In this document: piece after piece, positions 25,174-34,495 of the stretch
Layout of the letters: every line of letters starts with the position of its first letter
How positions within the stretch are numbered: position 1 is the first letter of the stretch
Source: Candidatus Manganitrophaceae bacterium
GTDB lineage: Bacteria; Nitrospirota; Nitrospiria; SBBL01; Manganitrophaceae
Direction of reading: 5' to 3'
Length of the DNA stretch: 64,000 nt
Assembly: GCA_016200325.1 (NCBI GenBank)
Contig: JACQEZ010000016.1
Coordinates: 1-64,000, forward strand
Made by a program: the position numbers and the translations under genes
The notes under the pieces: model-generated
The model's database searches: none
Seen by the model: only the letters and a program-made list of their open reading frames with translations
What the model was told of the DNA's origin: nothing

Positions 25174-25830
25174 ATGGCAGATCGGAGGGACACGGTAGCC
25201 GATACCGGACGGGCCGAAGCATTCAGCGATGCGATTTTCGCAATTGTCATCACCTTGCTGGTCCTCGACCTCCGTCCGCCGGAGGTTGAGCCGGGGCGGC
25301 TTCTCTCCGGTCTGCTCCATCAATGGCCGACCTACCTCGCCTATGTCATCTCTTACCTCTATGTCGGGGTCGTCTGGACCAATCACAAAGCGGCCTTCAG
25401 GCGGATTCGATTGATTGACCGGGGGCTTCACTGGGCCAATCTGGGGATTCTTTTTACGACCGCATTGCTCCCTTTCCCCACCGCCGTAATCTCCAAGACG
25501 ATGCAGTCGGGCAATCGGGCCGACGAGCGGACCGCCGTCGGGTTTTATGCGTTGATCGGCGCGCTCCTCTGCCTGAGCTGGCTGATCTTCTACCGCTATC
25601 TCGCCCGACATCGGGAGTTGGTCGAAAGGAATGTTCCGGAAGGATATTTCGCCGGGGAGCAGATCCGGGCGCTCGCCGGCGTCGCCCTCTATGCCGCGGC
25701 CGGCGTGCTCGGCTACCTGATCGGTCCACCGGCGGCGCTGGCCGTCTTCCTTGGCCTTCCGGTCTTTTATGGCCTCACGAGTGAGGGACTCTATGAATTG
25801 CCGGCGCTGATCCGCCGGCAGGAATCATGA
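25174..25830 (+). CDS. TMEM175-family potassium channel-like membrane protein
   Basis: 218 residues, six transmembrane helices. Helix 1 carries the family signature RAEAFSDAIFAIVITLLVLD with the F-S-D motif that lines the pore in bacterial TMEM175 proteins. Next come WPTYLAYVISYLYVGVVW and the helix 3 sequence HWANLGILFTTALLPFPT. Bacterial TMEM175 proteins are tetrameric K+-permeable channels without the TVGYG filter. This protein has one repeat, as in other bacteria. GGAGGG precedes the ATG. The stop lies 36 bases from the convergent histidine-kinase gene. Confidence 0.87.
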   Translation: MADRRDTVADTGRAEAFSDAIFAIVITLLVLDLRPPEVEPGRLLSGLLHQWPTYLAYVISYLYVGVVWTNHKAAFRRIRLIDRGLHWANLGILFTTALLPFPTAVISKTMQSGNRADERTAVGFYALIGALLCLSWLIFYRYLARHRELVERNVPEGYFAGEQIRALAGVALYAAAGVLGYLIGPPAALAVFLGLPVFYGLTSEGLYELPALIRRQES

Positions 25831-25866
25831 GGGACTTTATACGGGATAACCGATTCGCGGCGTTTT

Positions 25867-27264
25867 TTAGCGGTATTCTTTTTCAGGAAGGTCGACCGTA
25901 AAGGTGGTCCCTTCGCCGAGCCTGCTCTCGACCCGAACGGTCCCCCCGAGCAGGTCGATCGTCTTTTTGACAATCGACAATCCGAGGCCGGTTCCGCCGG
26001 TGTACCGGATCGGATTCTCCTGAACGAACCCGGATCGCTCGTATTCCTCGAAGATTCTCTCCAGATCTTCCGGCGCAATCCCGATGCCGGTGTCGGAGAC
26101 GACCAGGCGAATCCCGCCCCCTATCGGAAGGGAGGTCACCTCCAACCGAACCGCGCCTGTCTTGGTAAATTTGACGGCATTGCTCAACAGATTCGTGACG
26201 ATGCTCCGAACCTTCTCCGGATCGGTCGACACGGCTTCCGAAGCATCGAGGGCAAACCGGCTCTCCAGAAAGAGCTCTTTCTCCCTGAGAAACGGCTCGA
26301 AGGAGAAGATAATTCTCTCCAGCAGCTCTCGGACATCCGTCCGGATCCATTTTGCGTCGACCTTTCCAACCTCCATCCGAGCCAGATCCAAAATATTATT
26401 GATCAGACGAACCATCTCCTCCGCATTCACCGAAAGCCGGAGCAAGACCCTCTTCTGCTCCGGGGAGAGGGGACCATAGGTTCCATTGTCGAGAAGGTGG
26501 GTAAACCCGACGATGCTGTTGAGCGGGGTTTTCAATTCGTGCGAGATAAACGAGAACAACCGATTTCGGGCCCGGCTCGCCTCCTCCAGCTGAATGTTTT
26601 TACGCTGCACCGCCTCATTCATCGCCTGAATCGCCGCTTCGGCTTTCTTTCGTTCGGAAATGTCGCTGAGAATCGTCCGACACCCCCCGCGCCCGTTCTC
26701 CGTCTCCGCGTAGAGACTCTCCATCTCAGCGTTGAAAAAAGCGCCTTTTTTTTGTCGTCCTTCGTTGCAGATCCGTCTGATTTTCAGCTCGCAACGATGT
26801 TGAGACCGGCTGCTAAAAACGGTGTTCAGATGGGCATAGAATGCGCCCCGGCTCTCATCGGCCACATACCGGCTAAAAGGGATCCCGACCATCTGTTTTC
26901 TGGAAAGGCCGAGTTGTTCGGCACCGGTCAGGTTGACCTCGAGAATCTGTCCTTTGTCATCGAGGGTAAAATAACCAACCGGAGCGAAATTATAGAGATC
27001 GGCATACCGGTCTCGGGACGCCTGCAGCTCATCCCGCGCTGCGCGAAGATCCTCATTTTGTATTTCCAATTCAACCTGATGCACCGCGAGCTCATGAAGC
27101 AGCGCCTCGATCTCGCTGCGCGACAGCTCCCTGCGCGGGCCTTGTTTTTTCCCGCTTAGTTTTTTCTCGGCCTCCTTCCGGTAATCGGCCGGCCGAGCCA
27201 CACGCCGTTTTCGCTCTGGTTCTCTGGCCGGGCTCTTTCGGTTCGTCTTTCTTGTCTGCTTCAA
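25867..27264 (-). CDS. PAS-domain sensor histidine kinase
   Basis: 465 residues. A basic N-terminus is followed by a coiled coil with LLHELAVHQVELEIQNEDL, a PAS domain (YNFAPVGYFTLDDKGQILEV), then the HisKA dimerisation helix with the phospho-histidine in FISHELKTPLNSIVGFTHLL. The HATPase domain has N-box NLLSNAVKF, G1 VSDTGIGI and G2 GTGLGLSIVKK. No transmembrane helix: it is a soluble sensor of an unknown signal. The only start in frame near the domain is TTG at 27264 with a weak ribosome site. No response regulator is adjacent, so it is an orphan kinase. Confidence 0.87.
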   Translation of the reverse strand: MKQTRKTNRKSPAREPERKRRVARPADYRKEAEKKLSGKKQGPRRELSRSEIEALLHELAVHQVELEIQNEDLRAARDELQASRDRYADLYNFAPVGYFTLDDKGQILEVNLTGAEQLGLSRKQMVGIPFSRYVADESRGAFYAHLNTVFSSRSQHRCELKIRRICNEGRQKKGAFFNAEMESLYAETENGRGGCRTILSDISERKKAEAAIQAMNEAVQRKNIQLEEASRARNRLFSFISHELKTPLNSIVGFTHLLDNGTYGPLSPEQKRVLLRLSVNAEEMVRLINNILDLARMEVGKVDAKWIRTDVRELLERIIFSFEPFLREKELFLESRFALDASEAVSTDPEKVRSIVTNLLSNAVKFTKTGAVRLEVTSLPIGGGIRLVVSDTGIGIAPEDLERIFEEYERSGFVQENPIRYTGGTGLGLSIVKKTIDLLGGTVRVESRLGEGTTFTVDLPEKEYR

Positions 27265-27904
27265 TTTAAATTCTTTTCGGGATAGAGATTAGTTTCTACG
27301 TATCATTGTCTCTGGATAGGCACCCTCAGAGATAACCCGGAAGCGCGAATAAATCAAGCGAAAAATGACAAAAAAACATTGAAAATTACGTCAACAGGCA
27401 AGCTGGCCTTTCCCATCCATTTACACAGGGAATCCCTTTTCATATTAATCGACCGGAAAGAAAGAAGGACCCGCAAGAGAGGCAAGGCTTCCCTACCGGA
27501 CGCTTCGGCTGATTCCGTCTATTTTCTGGCAGGATGAAATGTCGAGTTTTTAAAACCATTTGGGTCTATCCATTTGTATTAATACTTACATGGGATACAC
27601 GCGCGTGGATTGAAAGCGATATCTAATACCAGAGAAGCGAAGACCGATAAAGTTTTCCTATGTTGCCCGATCTCGAACCATCCATACTTTACTCCTAACA
27701 AGATGGGACGAAATGGATAGAGGAGCCGGAAAATAGGCAATCGGCAGGGCGGATCTCCTGAGTCGGTCGCACGGTTAAGATTTTTTACGGGTTTTATTGA
27801 GCTTCTAGCATTGTGCCTCGGTTGTATTTAGGCCTAAAGTAAAAACATTCTCCTTCAAGAGCTTGGAAACAGAGCGCAAAGAAAGCGGATGTGAAATACC
27901 TCTG
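27265..27904. other. Long intergenic leader region before FN3 gene 1
   Basis: About 640 bases between divergent genes. The first 300 bases hold nothing recognised. The part from about 27780 on could be an untranslated leader for the FN3 gene; see the terminator and leader entries. Confidence 0.35.
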
Positions 27905-27934
27905 GCCGCCGAAAAATTCATGGCGGCTTTTTTT
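27852..27934 (+). promoter_or_regulatory. Structured 5' leader with terminator, possibly a degenerate GEMM-type riboswitch
   Basis: Upstream of FN3 gene 1. Pieces recall the GEMM-I pattern: a short stem with a GGAAAC loop (27866-27880), then GCGCAAAG (27879-27886), but the match is poor. It ends in a clear terminator: GCCGCC (27905-27910), GGCGGC (27922-27927) and seven T's, directly before the ribosome site. The same arrangement (aptamer-like part, GCCGCC/GGCGGC hairpin, ribosome site) is seen before FN3 gene 2, which has true GEMM-like sequences. Confidence 0.35.
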
Positions 27935-27951
27935 ATGTGGAGGTAACTCAA

Positions 27952-29106
27952 ATGATCCGAGACGCAATCCGAAAACCGATTCTTCTTCTGCTGATTATGC
28001 TTCTGTTTTCTCTGGATCACCGGCTCCTCTTCGCAGCGGAGGCTATTCTCGCATGGGATCCGAGTCCCGACACCACCGTCGCCGGCTACAAGGTGTATGT
28101 CGGCGCTGCCTCACAAAACTACGGCGCCCCGATCGATGTCGGGAATGTGACCACCTGGACGATGAGCGGTCTCACCACGGGGAGCAGCTACTCCTTCGCC
28201 GTCACCGCCTATGATGCCTCCGGCAATGAGAGCCTTTTTTCAAATGAGGTGAGCAAAACCATTCGCACCACGCCCGATACAACGGCGCCTCTGATCTCCA
28301 ACTTGACGGTCTCGGGGATCGGTTCCAACGGCGCGTCGATCACCTGGGGAACCAATGAGCCGGCCGACACCCAGGTGCAGTTCGGGACCACCGCCGCCTA
28401 TGGCGCATCGACTCCCCTCAATACGGCGATGGTGACCACCCACGCGCAGAGCCTGACCGGGCTACAGGCGGGAACCGCATACCACTATCGGGTCCTGAGC
28501 CGCGATGCCGCCGGCAACCTGGCGGTCTCGGCCGACAATGCCTTTACCACCTCCTCCGAGGCCGTCTCCCCCTCCGTCCCAGCCTCTTTGACGGCCACCG
28601 CCGTCTCTCCATCGCAAATTAATCTCTCCTGGAACGCCCCGGCCGATGCCGGCGGCATTCAATCGTATTCGATCTATCGCGGAGGGAGTCTGATCGGAAC
28701 GAGCAGCGTGCCGAGATACGCCGATACCGGTCTGTCGGCCAATACGACCTATAGCTACACCGTGGCAGCCATCGATGGCGCTGGAAATCTCTCCGCGCAA
28801 TCGGCCCCGTCGAGCGCGACCACCCCGCTCCCGCCGCCGACGATCTCCGGGGTCGCGGCAAACAATATCACTAAAGATAGCGCGACGATTGTATGGAATA
28901 CCGATGTACCGGCCACGTCGCAGGTCGAGTATGGGTCGACGACCGCTTACGACAAATCGACCCCGGTCGACGCGACAATGCGGACCGCTCATACCCAAAC
29001 GCTCAAGGGTCTTAAACACAAGACCCTCTATCATTACCGGGTCAAAAGCAAAGATGCGGCAGGGAATCTCTCAGTCTCAGCGGATGGCGTCTTTCAGATA
29101 AATTAG
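27952..29106 (+). CDS. Exported fibronectin type III repeat protein
   Basis: 384 residues from ATG at 27952, eight bases after GGAGG. The ATG at 27937 lies in the terminator tail and is rejected. A signal peptide (LLLIMLLFSLDHRLLFAAEA) is followed by four FN3 domains: about 27-100 (ILAWDPSPDTTVAGYKVYVG), 105-195 (SITWGTNEPADTQVQFG), 205-290 (NLSWNAPADAGGIQSYSIYR) and 295-384. Domains 2 and 4 belong to the same subtype as the repeats of the large FN3 gene downstream. No C-terminal anchor is present, so it may be secreted freely. Its leader ends in an intrinsic terminator, hence expression is probably controlled by termination. Confidence 0.85.
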   Translation: MIRDAIRKPILLLLIMLLFSLDHRLLFAAEAILAWDPSPDTTVAGYKVYVGAASQNYGAPIDVGNVTTWTMSGLTTGSSYSFAVTAYDASGNESLFSNEVSKTIRTTPDTTAPLISNLTVSGIGSNGASITWGTNEPADTQVQFGTTAAYGASTPLNTAMVTTHAQSLTGLQAGTAYHYRVLSRDAAGNLAVSADNAFTTSSEAVSPSVPASLTATAVSPSQINLSWNAPADAGGIQSYSIYRGGSLIGTSSVPRYADTGLSANTTYSYTVAAIDGAGNLSAQSAPSSATTPLPPPTISGVAANNITKDSATIVWNTDVPATSQVEYGSTTAYDKSTPVDATMRTAHTQTLKGLKHKTLYHYRVKSKDAAGNLSVSADGVFQIN

Positions 29107-29132
29107 CCGATGGCGCAGATAAATTAGCCGAT
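29095..29132 (+). repeat. Small tandem duplication at the FN3 gene 1 stop
   Basis: CAGATAAATTAGCCGAT occurs at 29095-29111 and again at 29116-29132, a 21-base period. The first copy contains the stop codon. It is a short slippage-type duplication. Confidence 0.6.
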
Positions 29133-29199
29133 CGCGTTTTTTAGTAAGGATGCGAGATGCATGGCGGGTGGGAAGCGGCGTCGCCGCAATCAAAAAAGG

Positions 29200-29607
29200 T
29201 CAGACCTTCTTGCTTAAAATCATTTCTTTAAGCAGATGGCGATGGCAATGCTTTTCCTCTTCTGCGCAATGGCAGAGCAAGGTGACCGGCTGGCTTTCCG
29301 CCAGCTTCTTAATCAGTCGGAGCGTAAACTTCTGCCCATGATTTCGGATCACCTTATTATATTGATCGACCCCGCCTTGCTGGAACATCTCGGCCTTATA
29401 CCGACGAGTATAGGTTTTCCAATCGACGGTGCCGCCGAGGAAGCCCCGCAGCAGCGGCTCACTCGGCCCCAAGTTGGCCATCCAGACGTCATAGTGCGAT
29501 TTCTTCACCCCGCGTCCGCGGAAACGGGCCACCAGAATACGCAAGCCGTCTTTCTCCGGCTCAATGGGAGAATGAATCGATTTCGTTTTCAACAGGGCGA
29601 TTCCCAT
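29200..29607 (-). CDS. DUF488 family protein
   Basis: 135 residues. ATG at 29607 follows GGAG; the longer frame to 29658 is poor. The body matches DUF488 proteins: RILVARFRGRGVKKSHYDVW, then NLGPSEPLL and a C-terminal cysteine/histidine motif LLCHCAEEEKHCHRHLL. The conserved C-H-C...C-H-R-H-L stretch at the end is typical. The function of this widespread family is unknown; a rhodanese-like fold or nucleic-acid role has been suggested for some members. It is convergent with FN3 gene 1. Confidence 0.8.
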   Translation of the reverse strand: MGIALLKTKSIHSPIEPEKDGLRILVARFRGRGVKKSHYDVWMANLGPSEPLLRGFLGGTVDWKTYTRRYKAEMFQQGGVDQYNKVIRNHGQKFTLRLIKKLAESQPVTLLCHCAEEEKHCHRHLLKEMILSKKV

Positions 29608-29863
29608 CTGATACACTCCTTCTCTTTTTGTTTTATCATCCCCTTCTCTCTTCTGCAACCCCCCGCAGTTTCTGTCTCATCCGCTATCGGAAAAAAGCCT
29701 CCAGTCAATACATCCGATGGGGATCATCTCCGCTGTCTATTGTCTCCCTCTGTGGGTTCTCCGTAAAATAACGTTAATCCAATGGACCCCTTTCGCGAGA
29801 ACATCAGATCGTGTGATCGCGAAAGAGAATCAGACGATCCGATTTAAGTGCGGAGAAGAGATC

Positions 29864-30700
29864 ATGAGGCAGGTCACACTTCCTTCCGGATTAAAAGTCC
29901 CGGCGCTCGGCCAAGGAACCTGGGGCATGGGGGAGTCGCGGTCCCGGCGTTCGGAAGAGGTGGCGGCCCTCCGGTTCGGCCTCGATCTCGGCTTGACCCT
30001 CATCGACACGGCGGAAATGTATGGTGAAGGAGGGGCGGAGCGGGTCGTTGCGGAGGCGATGGAGGGCCGGCGCGACGCGGTCTACCTCGTCACCAAGGTC
30101 TATCCGCACCATGCCAATCTGCGCGGCACCCTCGCCGCCTGCGAGCGAAGCCTTCAGCGCTTGCGGACCGACCGGATCGATCTGTATCTGCTTCACTGGC
30201 GGAGTATTTATCCCCTCTCTGAAACGGTGGAGGCCTTTGAAGCGTTGGTGCGCTCCGGCAAGATTCGGAACTGGGGGGTCAGCAATTTCGATCTCTCCGA
30301 TCTGAAGGCGCTGGAGGCCCTTCCGGAGGGCCGGCAGGTTGCGGCGAACCAAGTTCTCTACAATCTGACCCATCGGGAGGTCGAGCTCGATCTGATCCCC
30401 TGGTGCCGCGAGCGCCACCTTCCGATCATGGCCTACTCGCCGATTGAGCAAGGGCGGATGCTCGGCGAGCCTGCCCTGAAAAAGATTGCGGCGCGGCGCG
30501 GCATCACGCCGGCGCAGGCCGCGCTCGCCTGGCTGCTTGAGAAAGAAGAGACAATGGTGATCCCTAAAGCGAGCCATTTCGAGCATCTGCTGAAAAATCG
30601 GGCCGCCCTCGAAGTCCGCCTCGGCAGCGACGACCTGACGGAGCTCGACCGGGCCTTCCCAGCGCCCCGCAAATTCAGCCCGCTTAGATCGGCCTCCTGA
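29864..30700 (+). CDS. Aldo/keto reductase
   Basis: 278 residues starting at ATG 29864 after CGGAGAAGAG; a 50-codon upstream extension is not credible. It is a TIM-barrel NADPH-dependent oxidoreductase with the catalytic tetrad visible: Asp in LIDTAEMYG with Tyr, Lys in VTKVYPHH, and His in YLLHW. The cofactor-binding end has MVIPKASHFEHLLKN. The family reduces aldehydes and ketones, including methylglyoxal and sugar carbonyls. A second, distantly similar member is at 41735-42550. The specific substrate is unknown. Confidence 0.88.
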   Translation: MRQVTLPSGLKVPALGQGTWGMGESRSRRSEEVAALRFGLDLGLTLIDTAEMYGEGGAERVVAEAMEGRRDAVYLVTKVYPHHANLRGTLAACERSLQRLRTDRIDLYLLHWRSIYPLSETVEAFEALVRSGKIRNWGVSNFDLSDLKALEALPEGRQVAANQVLYNLTHREVELDLIPWCRERHLPIMAYSPIEQGRMLGEPALKKIAARRGITPAQAALAWLLEKEETMVIPKASHFEHLLKNRAALEVRLGSDDLTELDRAFPAPRKFSPLRSAS

Positions 30701-30842
30701 TCCTCCTACCGCACTGCTTCCGGGTCTCGTTTGACCTCCTGTCAAGAGAGGATCGGATCGCGCGACTGGCGGGGAAAAGTACGGCTATGCTACTCTCATT
30801 GTAGAGTCCCTCACCCTAGAGTCCTCGTTGAAGGAAATCCCG

Positions 30843-31910
30843 ATGAACCCCACGTTGCGGACGCTGACCCACGTGACCCTTTTGGTCGCGATCACCCTCA
30901 TTTTTCTTCGCCTCGCTTCGGTCATCATGATCCCGCTGGTCTTCAGCATCTTGTTGAGCTATCTGGTCCATCCGCTGGTCCGGCGGATGGTGCGGCTTCA
31001 TATCGGAGTGAAGGGGAAACCGTTTCATCTTCCCGCTCCTCTGGCGATCGTTCTCGCCCTCCTCTTGGTTTATACGATCCTTTCCGGTTTTATCTATCTC
31101 TTTTTCAGTCAGCTCGCTGTGCTGATCGCGAACCTTCCTCAGTATCAAGAGCGGATTACCGCACTCTTTCATCCCCTCCAGGAAGCCTATAAAAACTTTG
31201 CAGAACATCTCCCTGGGAGTGGGGAGGCGCCGGAAATCCCTTTCGGTCAGGCCCTCAACGCCCTGCTGGCTCATCTGCCGGCCTGGTTTGGAGGGATCAC
31301 CGAGTTGGTCATCAATTTAATCCTGATCTTCTTTCTCTCCCTTTTTATGTTGATGTACTCCCCCGCTTTAAAAGAGCAAATCATGCTGATGGTAGGAAAA
31401 GGACTCAGGAGCCGGCTGGAAGAGATGTTCAACCGGATTTCGGAGGTGATGCAGCAATTTTTGTTTGGAATGGCGCTGGCGCAATTAACCGTGGCGTTGG
31501 CCGTCTGGTTCGGCCTCTGGGCCATCGGCATCCAATATGCCTTTCTTTGGGGAATCTTTTCGGGGGTGCTCCGGGTCATCCCGGTCGTCGGGCTGATCGT
31601 CAGCGCGATTCCTCCCCTCTTTATGGCGTTGATCCAGTTTGATCGTCCGGGACCGTTCTTCGTGACGTTGATCTTTCTGGTGGGGCTGCAGGTGATTTAT
31701 GATTATGTTTTCATCCCGCTCACCGTCGGCCACAAAGTTGACATCAATCCGTTGACCTTTCTTCTCATGCTGATGTTCTGGGGCTGGCTCTGGGGGATTT
31801 GGGGGGCGATCTTGTCGCTGCCGCTGACAGCGCTGATGCGGGTGGTTTTTGATCATTCGGAGCGGCTAAAGCCGGTGGGAGAGATGTTGGGCGAGCCCGA
31901 GAAAGTGTAG
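30843..31910 (+). CDS. AI-2E family (PerM/TqsA-like) membrane transporter
   Basis: 355 residues. ATG at 30843 follows AAGGAAA; a TTG five codons earlier overlaps that site. It has eight hydrophobic segments in the family order: an N-terminal pair (LLVAITLIFLRLASVIMIPL), a large cytoplasmic or periplasmic loop (about 105-160) and a C-terminal bundle with FLWGIFSGVLRVIPVVGLI. The tail includes WGAILSLPLTALMRVVFDHS. Family members export autoinducer-2, or act as Na+/H+ antiporters or general permeases. No luxS is seen in this window, so a quorum role is not supported here. Confidence 0.85.
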   Translation: MNPTLRTLTHVTLLVAITLIFLRLASVIMIPLVFSILLSYLVHPLVRRMVRLHIGVKGKPFHLPAPLAIVLALLLVYTILSGFIYLFFSQLAVLIANLPQYQERITALFHPLQEAYKNFAEHLPGSGEAPEIPFGQALNALLAHLPAWFGGITELVINLILIFFLSLFMLMYSPALKEQIMLMVGKGLRSRLEEMFNRISEVMQQFLFGMALAQLTVALAVWFGLWAIGIQYAFLWGIFSGVLRVIPVVGLIVSAIPPLFMALIQFDRPGPFFVTLIFLVGLQVIYDYVFIPLTVGHKVDINPLTFLLMLMFWGWLWGIWGAILSLPLTALMRVVFDHSERLKPVGEMLGEPEKV

Positions 31911-31924
31911 GCGGGGCCGGCGCG

Positions 31925-33541
31925 TCAGGCCGCCGGCGCCTGTTCCTGGGAGTGGGTCGATTCAGAGGAGGCGGCGCGCAGCTGCGGCAAAAACACGGTG
32001 AAGGTCGATCCTTTTCCGAATTCACTTTTGACGTCGATCCGACCCTGAAGCACGTCGACCATCTTCTTGACAATGGTCAGCCCTAAACCGCTTCCACCGA
32101 CCCGCCGGGTGGTCGAGCCGTCGATTTGGCGAAAAGGATCGAAGATGATCGGGAGGTCCGCTTCTTTGATTCCGATTCCGGTATCTGCAATGGAAAGACC
32201 GATTCCACCCGCTTCATTGAAAATGGAGAGGGTAATGGAGCCTTGGTCGGTAAACTTGATTGCGTTGGTTAGAAGGTTCATAAAAATCTGCCGGACTTTT
32301 AAAGAATCGGTCTGAAGCGGAGCGAGGTCGTTCTGAATCCTCCAGAGGACCTCCACCTGCTTTCCATCCATCAACGGCGCCACATTTTTAAACACCTCCG
32401 GAAGAAGGGACTTTAGATCAACCGGCTCCAGGAGGATCGGAATCCGGTTTGACTCCAGCTTCGAGAGATCGAGGAGGTTATTGATTAAGCCGAGCAGCTC
32501 GGCCGCATTTTTTTGAATTCGATCCACCGGAACCTTCTGCTCTTCCGTCATCTCGCCGTACGCCCCTTGTAATTGAAGGGCGGTATAGCCGAAAATGGCA
32601 TTCAACGGGGTTCGCAGCTCGTGTGACACATTGGAGACGAATTCCGATTTAAGACGGGTCGCCATCTCCGCCTCGGTTTTTTTCTGTTCCAATGCTTCGA
32701 TCGTACGTTGCAGCTTCTCCTGCACCTGCTTCTGGTCGTTGACATCGGTCGACGTTCCATGCCAAGCGAGGATCCGCCCCTGCGGATCTCGCTCCGGAAA
32801 AGCGCGAACCAAGTGCCAGCGATAAGCGCCGTCGGCCCGTTTTAGACGGTATTCGATTTCATAATCTTTCTCCAGACGAATCGCCTCCGACCATCCGTCC
32901 AATGCCGGTTGAAGATCTTCCGGATGGATCAGCTTCTTCCAGCCCCATCCCTCGCTTTCTTCAAAGGTCAGGCCGGTATAGTTAAACCAGGGTTGGTTAA
33001 AAAAATCGATCACGCCGTTCGGCGCGGCAATCCAGACGATCTGCGGGATGGCATTGGCCAGATTCAGGTAATGCGGAGGAACCCCCTTCGATCTGTTTAG
33101 AGAGGAGATTCTCCCCTGAAGGGTCGGGGGCGCGGCGCGCGGTCCCATCCGATCCGTTTCGTGGACGCCGGACAGAAGCGCCACCTTGGCCTTGAGCGCG
33201 TCCGGATCAAACGGCTTGAGGATGTAGTCCACAGCGCCGACGGAATACCCTTTCGCCACATCCTGCTCCGTTTTGTTGACCGCCGTCACGAAAATGATCG
33301 GCGTATTTCGCGTCTTCGGACGCTCCCGGATCAATGCGGCGGTCTCAAAGCCATTGAGCCCCGGCATACAGACATCGAGCAAAATGAGGGAGAACTGCTT
33401 TTTGAGGAGCAGTCTGAGCGCCTCCATCCCGGAGCGGGCCCGGACCAGGTGATACTCGGGAAGGTCGAGGACCGCCTCCAGCGCAAGCAGGTTCTCCGGA
33501 TGGTCATCCACCAACAATATATTTCGTTTCTCTTGGGACAT
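31925..33541 (-). CDS. Hybrid sensor: REC-PAS-histidine kinase
   Basis: 538 residues. It begins with a receiver domain (NILLVDDHPENLLALEAVLD; acceptor Asp in LILLDVCMPGLNGF; Lys in ILKPFDPDALKAKV). A PAS domain with a PAC motif follows (IAAPNGVIDFFNQPWFNYTG; YRWHLVRAFPERDPQGRI). HisKA has VSNVSHELRTPLNAIFGY, and HATPase has NLLTNAIKF, IADTGIGI and GSGLGLTIVKK. With the receiver at the N-terminus, it likely receives phosphate from another kinase and then signals via its own kinase part. It is soluble. The paralogous REC-PAS gene is immediately upstream on the same strand, 87 bases away. Confidence 0.9.
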   Translation of the reverse strand: MSQEKRNILLVDDHPENLLALEAVLDLPEYHLVRARSGMEALRLLLKKQFSLILLDVCMPGLNGFETAALIRERPKTRNTPIIFVTAVNKTEQDVAKGYSVGAVDYILKPFDPDALKAKVALLSGVHETDRMGPRAAPPTLQGRISSLNRSKGVPPHYLNLANAIPQIVWIAAPNGVIDFFNQPWFNYTGLTFEESEGWGWKKLIHPEDLQPALDGWSEAIRLEKDYEIEYRLKRADGAYRWHLVRAFPERDPQGRILAWHGTSTDVNDQKQVQEKLQRTIEALEQKKTEAEMATRLKSEFVSNVSHELRTPLNAIFGYTALQLQGAYGEMTEEQKVPVDRIQKNAAELLGLINNLLDLSKLESNRIPILLEPVDLKSLLPEVFKNVAPLMDGKQVEVLWRIQNDLAPLQTDSLKVRQIFMNLLTNAIKFTDQGSITLSIFNEAGGIGLSIADTGIGIKEADLPIIFDPFRQIDGSTTRRVGGSGLGLTIVKKMVDVLQGRIDVKSEFGKGSTFTVFLPQLRAASSESTHSQEQAPAA

Positions 33542-33628
33542 TTCTTAATTCCATATCAGGGAAAGGCGGGGCTGACCTCGGAGGGGGCGGCGCCGCAGCC
33601 ACAGCGCAGATCAGGCGGATCAGGCGAA

Positions 33629-34459
33629 TTAGGAAAGACGCATTAATTTCTTTTTCCATGCCTCCTGCTTTTGATCGTGGATGTCGATTGCGCTTCCAAA
33701 CCATCCGATGAGCTCGCCTTTGAGCGCTTTCTCCGGAACGGTTTGAAGCCGATGCCAGCGATAGCTTCCATCCCGTCCTCTCAATCGACATTCAACCTCG
33801 CAACCCTGGCCGCGCCGGATCGCATGGGTCAGGTGGTCGAGACACTCTTGAAGGTCTTCTTGATGAACGGCCTCCATCCACCGCCACCCCTTGCTCTGCT
33901 CGGATGTCAATCCTGTATAGTTCCGCCATTCTTTATTGATATAGTCGATGGGGCCATCGAGACGCGCCGTCCAGACGATGATTGGGATCGAATCGGCCAA
34001 GTTCCGGTAGCGCTTTCTCCGTTCATTCTGATGGATCACATCGGCCTGCTCTTGGGCCAGACTTCCGCTCTGGTGATGAAGCTCGACCAAGGCCGCGACT
34101 TTCGCCCGAACGATATCGGGATCAAAAGGGGTAAAGAGGTAATCAACCCCGCCGGCCGCATACCCTTTCAAAACATATTCGTAGGCTTTATGGATCGCGC
34201 TCATGAAGATGATCGGAATGTGCCGAAACACCCCCCGCGCCTTGATCAGCTTCGCGGTTTCAAATCCGTTGAGGCCCGGCATCTGCACATCGAGCAGGAT
34301 CAATCCGAAGGAATGGGTGAGAAGCGCTTTCAACGCCTCCTCTCCGGATCGCGCCTTTACAATGCCGTAGGACGGGGAGTCGAGAATCGCCTCCAATGCA
34401 AGCAAATTCTCGGGCCGGTCGTCTGTCAATAGGATCTTGATTCTCGTGTCGGTTTGCAT
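33629..34459 (-). CDS. REC-PAS protein, apparent truncated paralogue of the downstream hybrid sensor
   Basis: 276 residues from ATG at 34459. The receiver (KILLTDDRPENLLALEAILD; LILLDVQMPGLNGFETAK) and PAS domain (VWTARLDGPIDYINKEWRNY) align in order and wording with the next gene. The protein stops with DQKQEAWKKKLMRLS exactly where the neighbour enters its HisKA domain, so the kinase half is absent. It is either a tandem-duplication product that lost its kinase or a stand-alone REC-PAS adaptor. A promoter just before the ATG suggests a leaderless mRNA. Confidence 0.8.
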   Translation of the reverse strand: MQTDTRIKILLTDDRPENLLALEAILDSPSYGIVKARSGEEALKALLTHSFGLILLDVQMPGLNGFETAKLIKARGVFRHIPIIFMSAIHKAYEYVLKGYAAGGVDYLFTPFDPDIVRAKVAALVELHHQSGSLAQEQADVIHQNERRKRYRNLADSIPIIVWTARLDGPIDYINKEWRNYTGLTSEQSKGWRWMEAVHQEDLQECLDHLTHAIRRGQGCEVECRLRGRDGSYRWHRLQTVPEKALKGELIGWFGSAIDIHDQKQEAWKKKLMRLS

Positions 34460-34465
34460 CCGATC

Positions 34466-34495
34466 AGTATAGAAGTTTGTGAGGAGACAATGCAA
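34466..34495 (-). promoter_or_regulatory. Promoter likely giving a leaderless transcript
   Basis: On the minus strand TTGCAT (34490-34495), 18 bases, TATACT (34466-34471), then only GATCGG before the ATG at 34459. Initiation at normal distance would fall at or next to the start codon, and no Shine-Dalgarno sequence is present. Confidence 0.4.
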
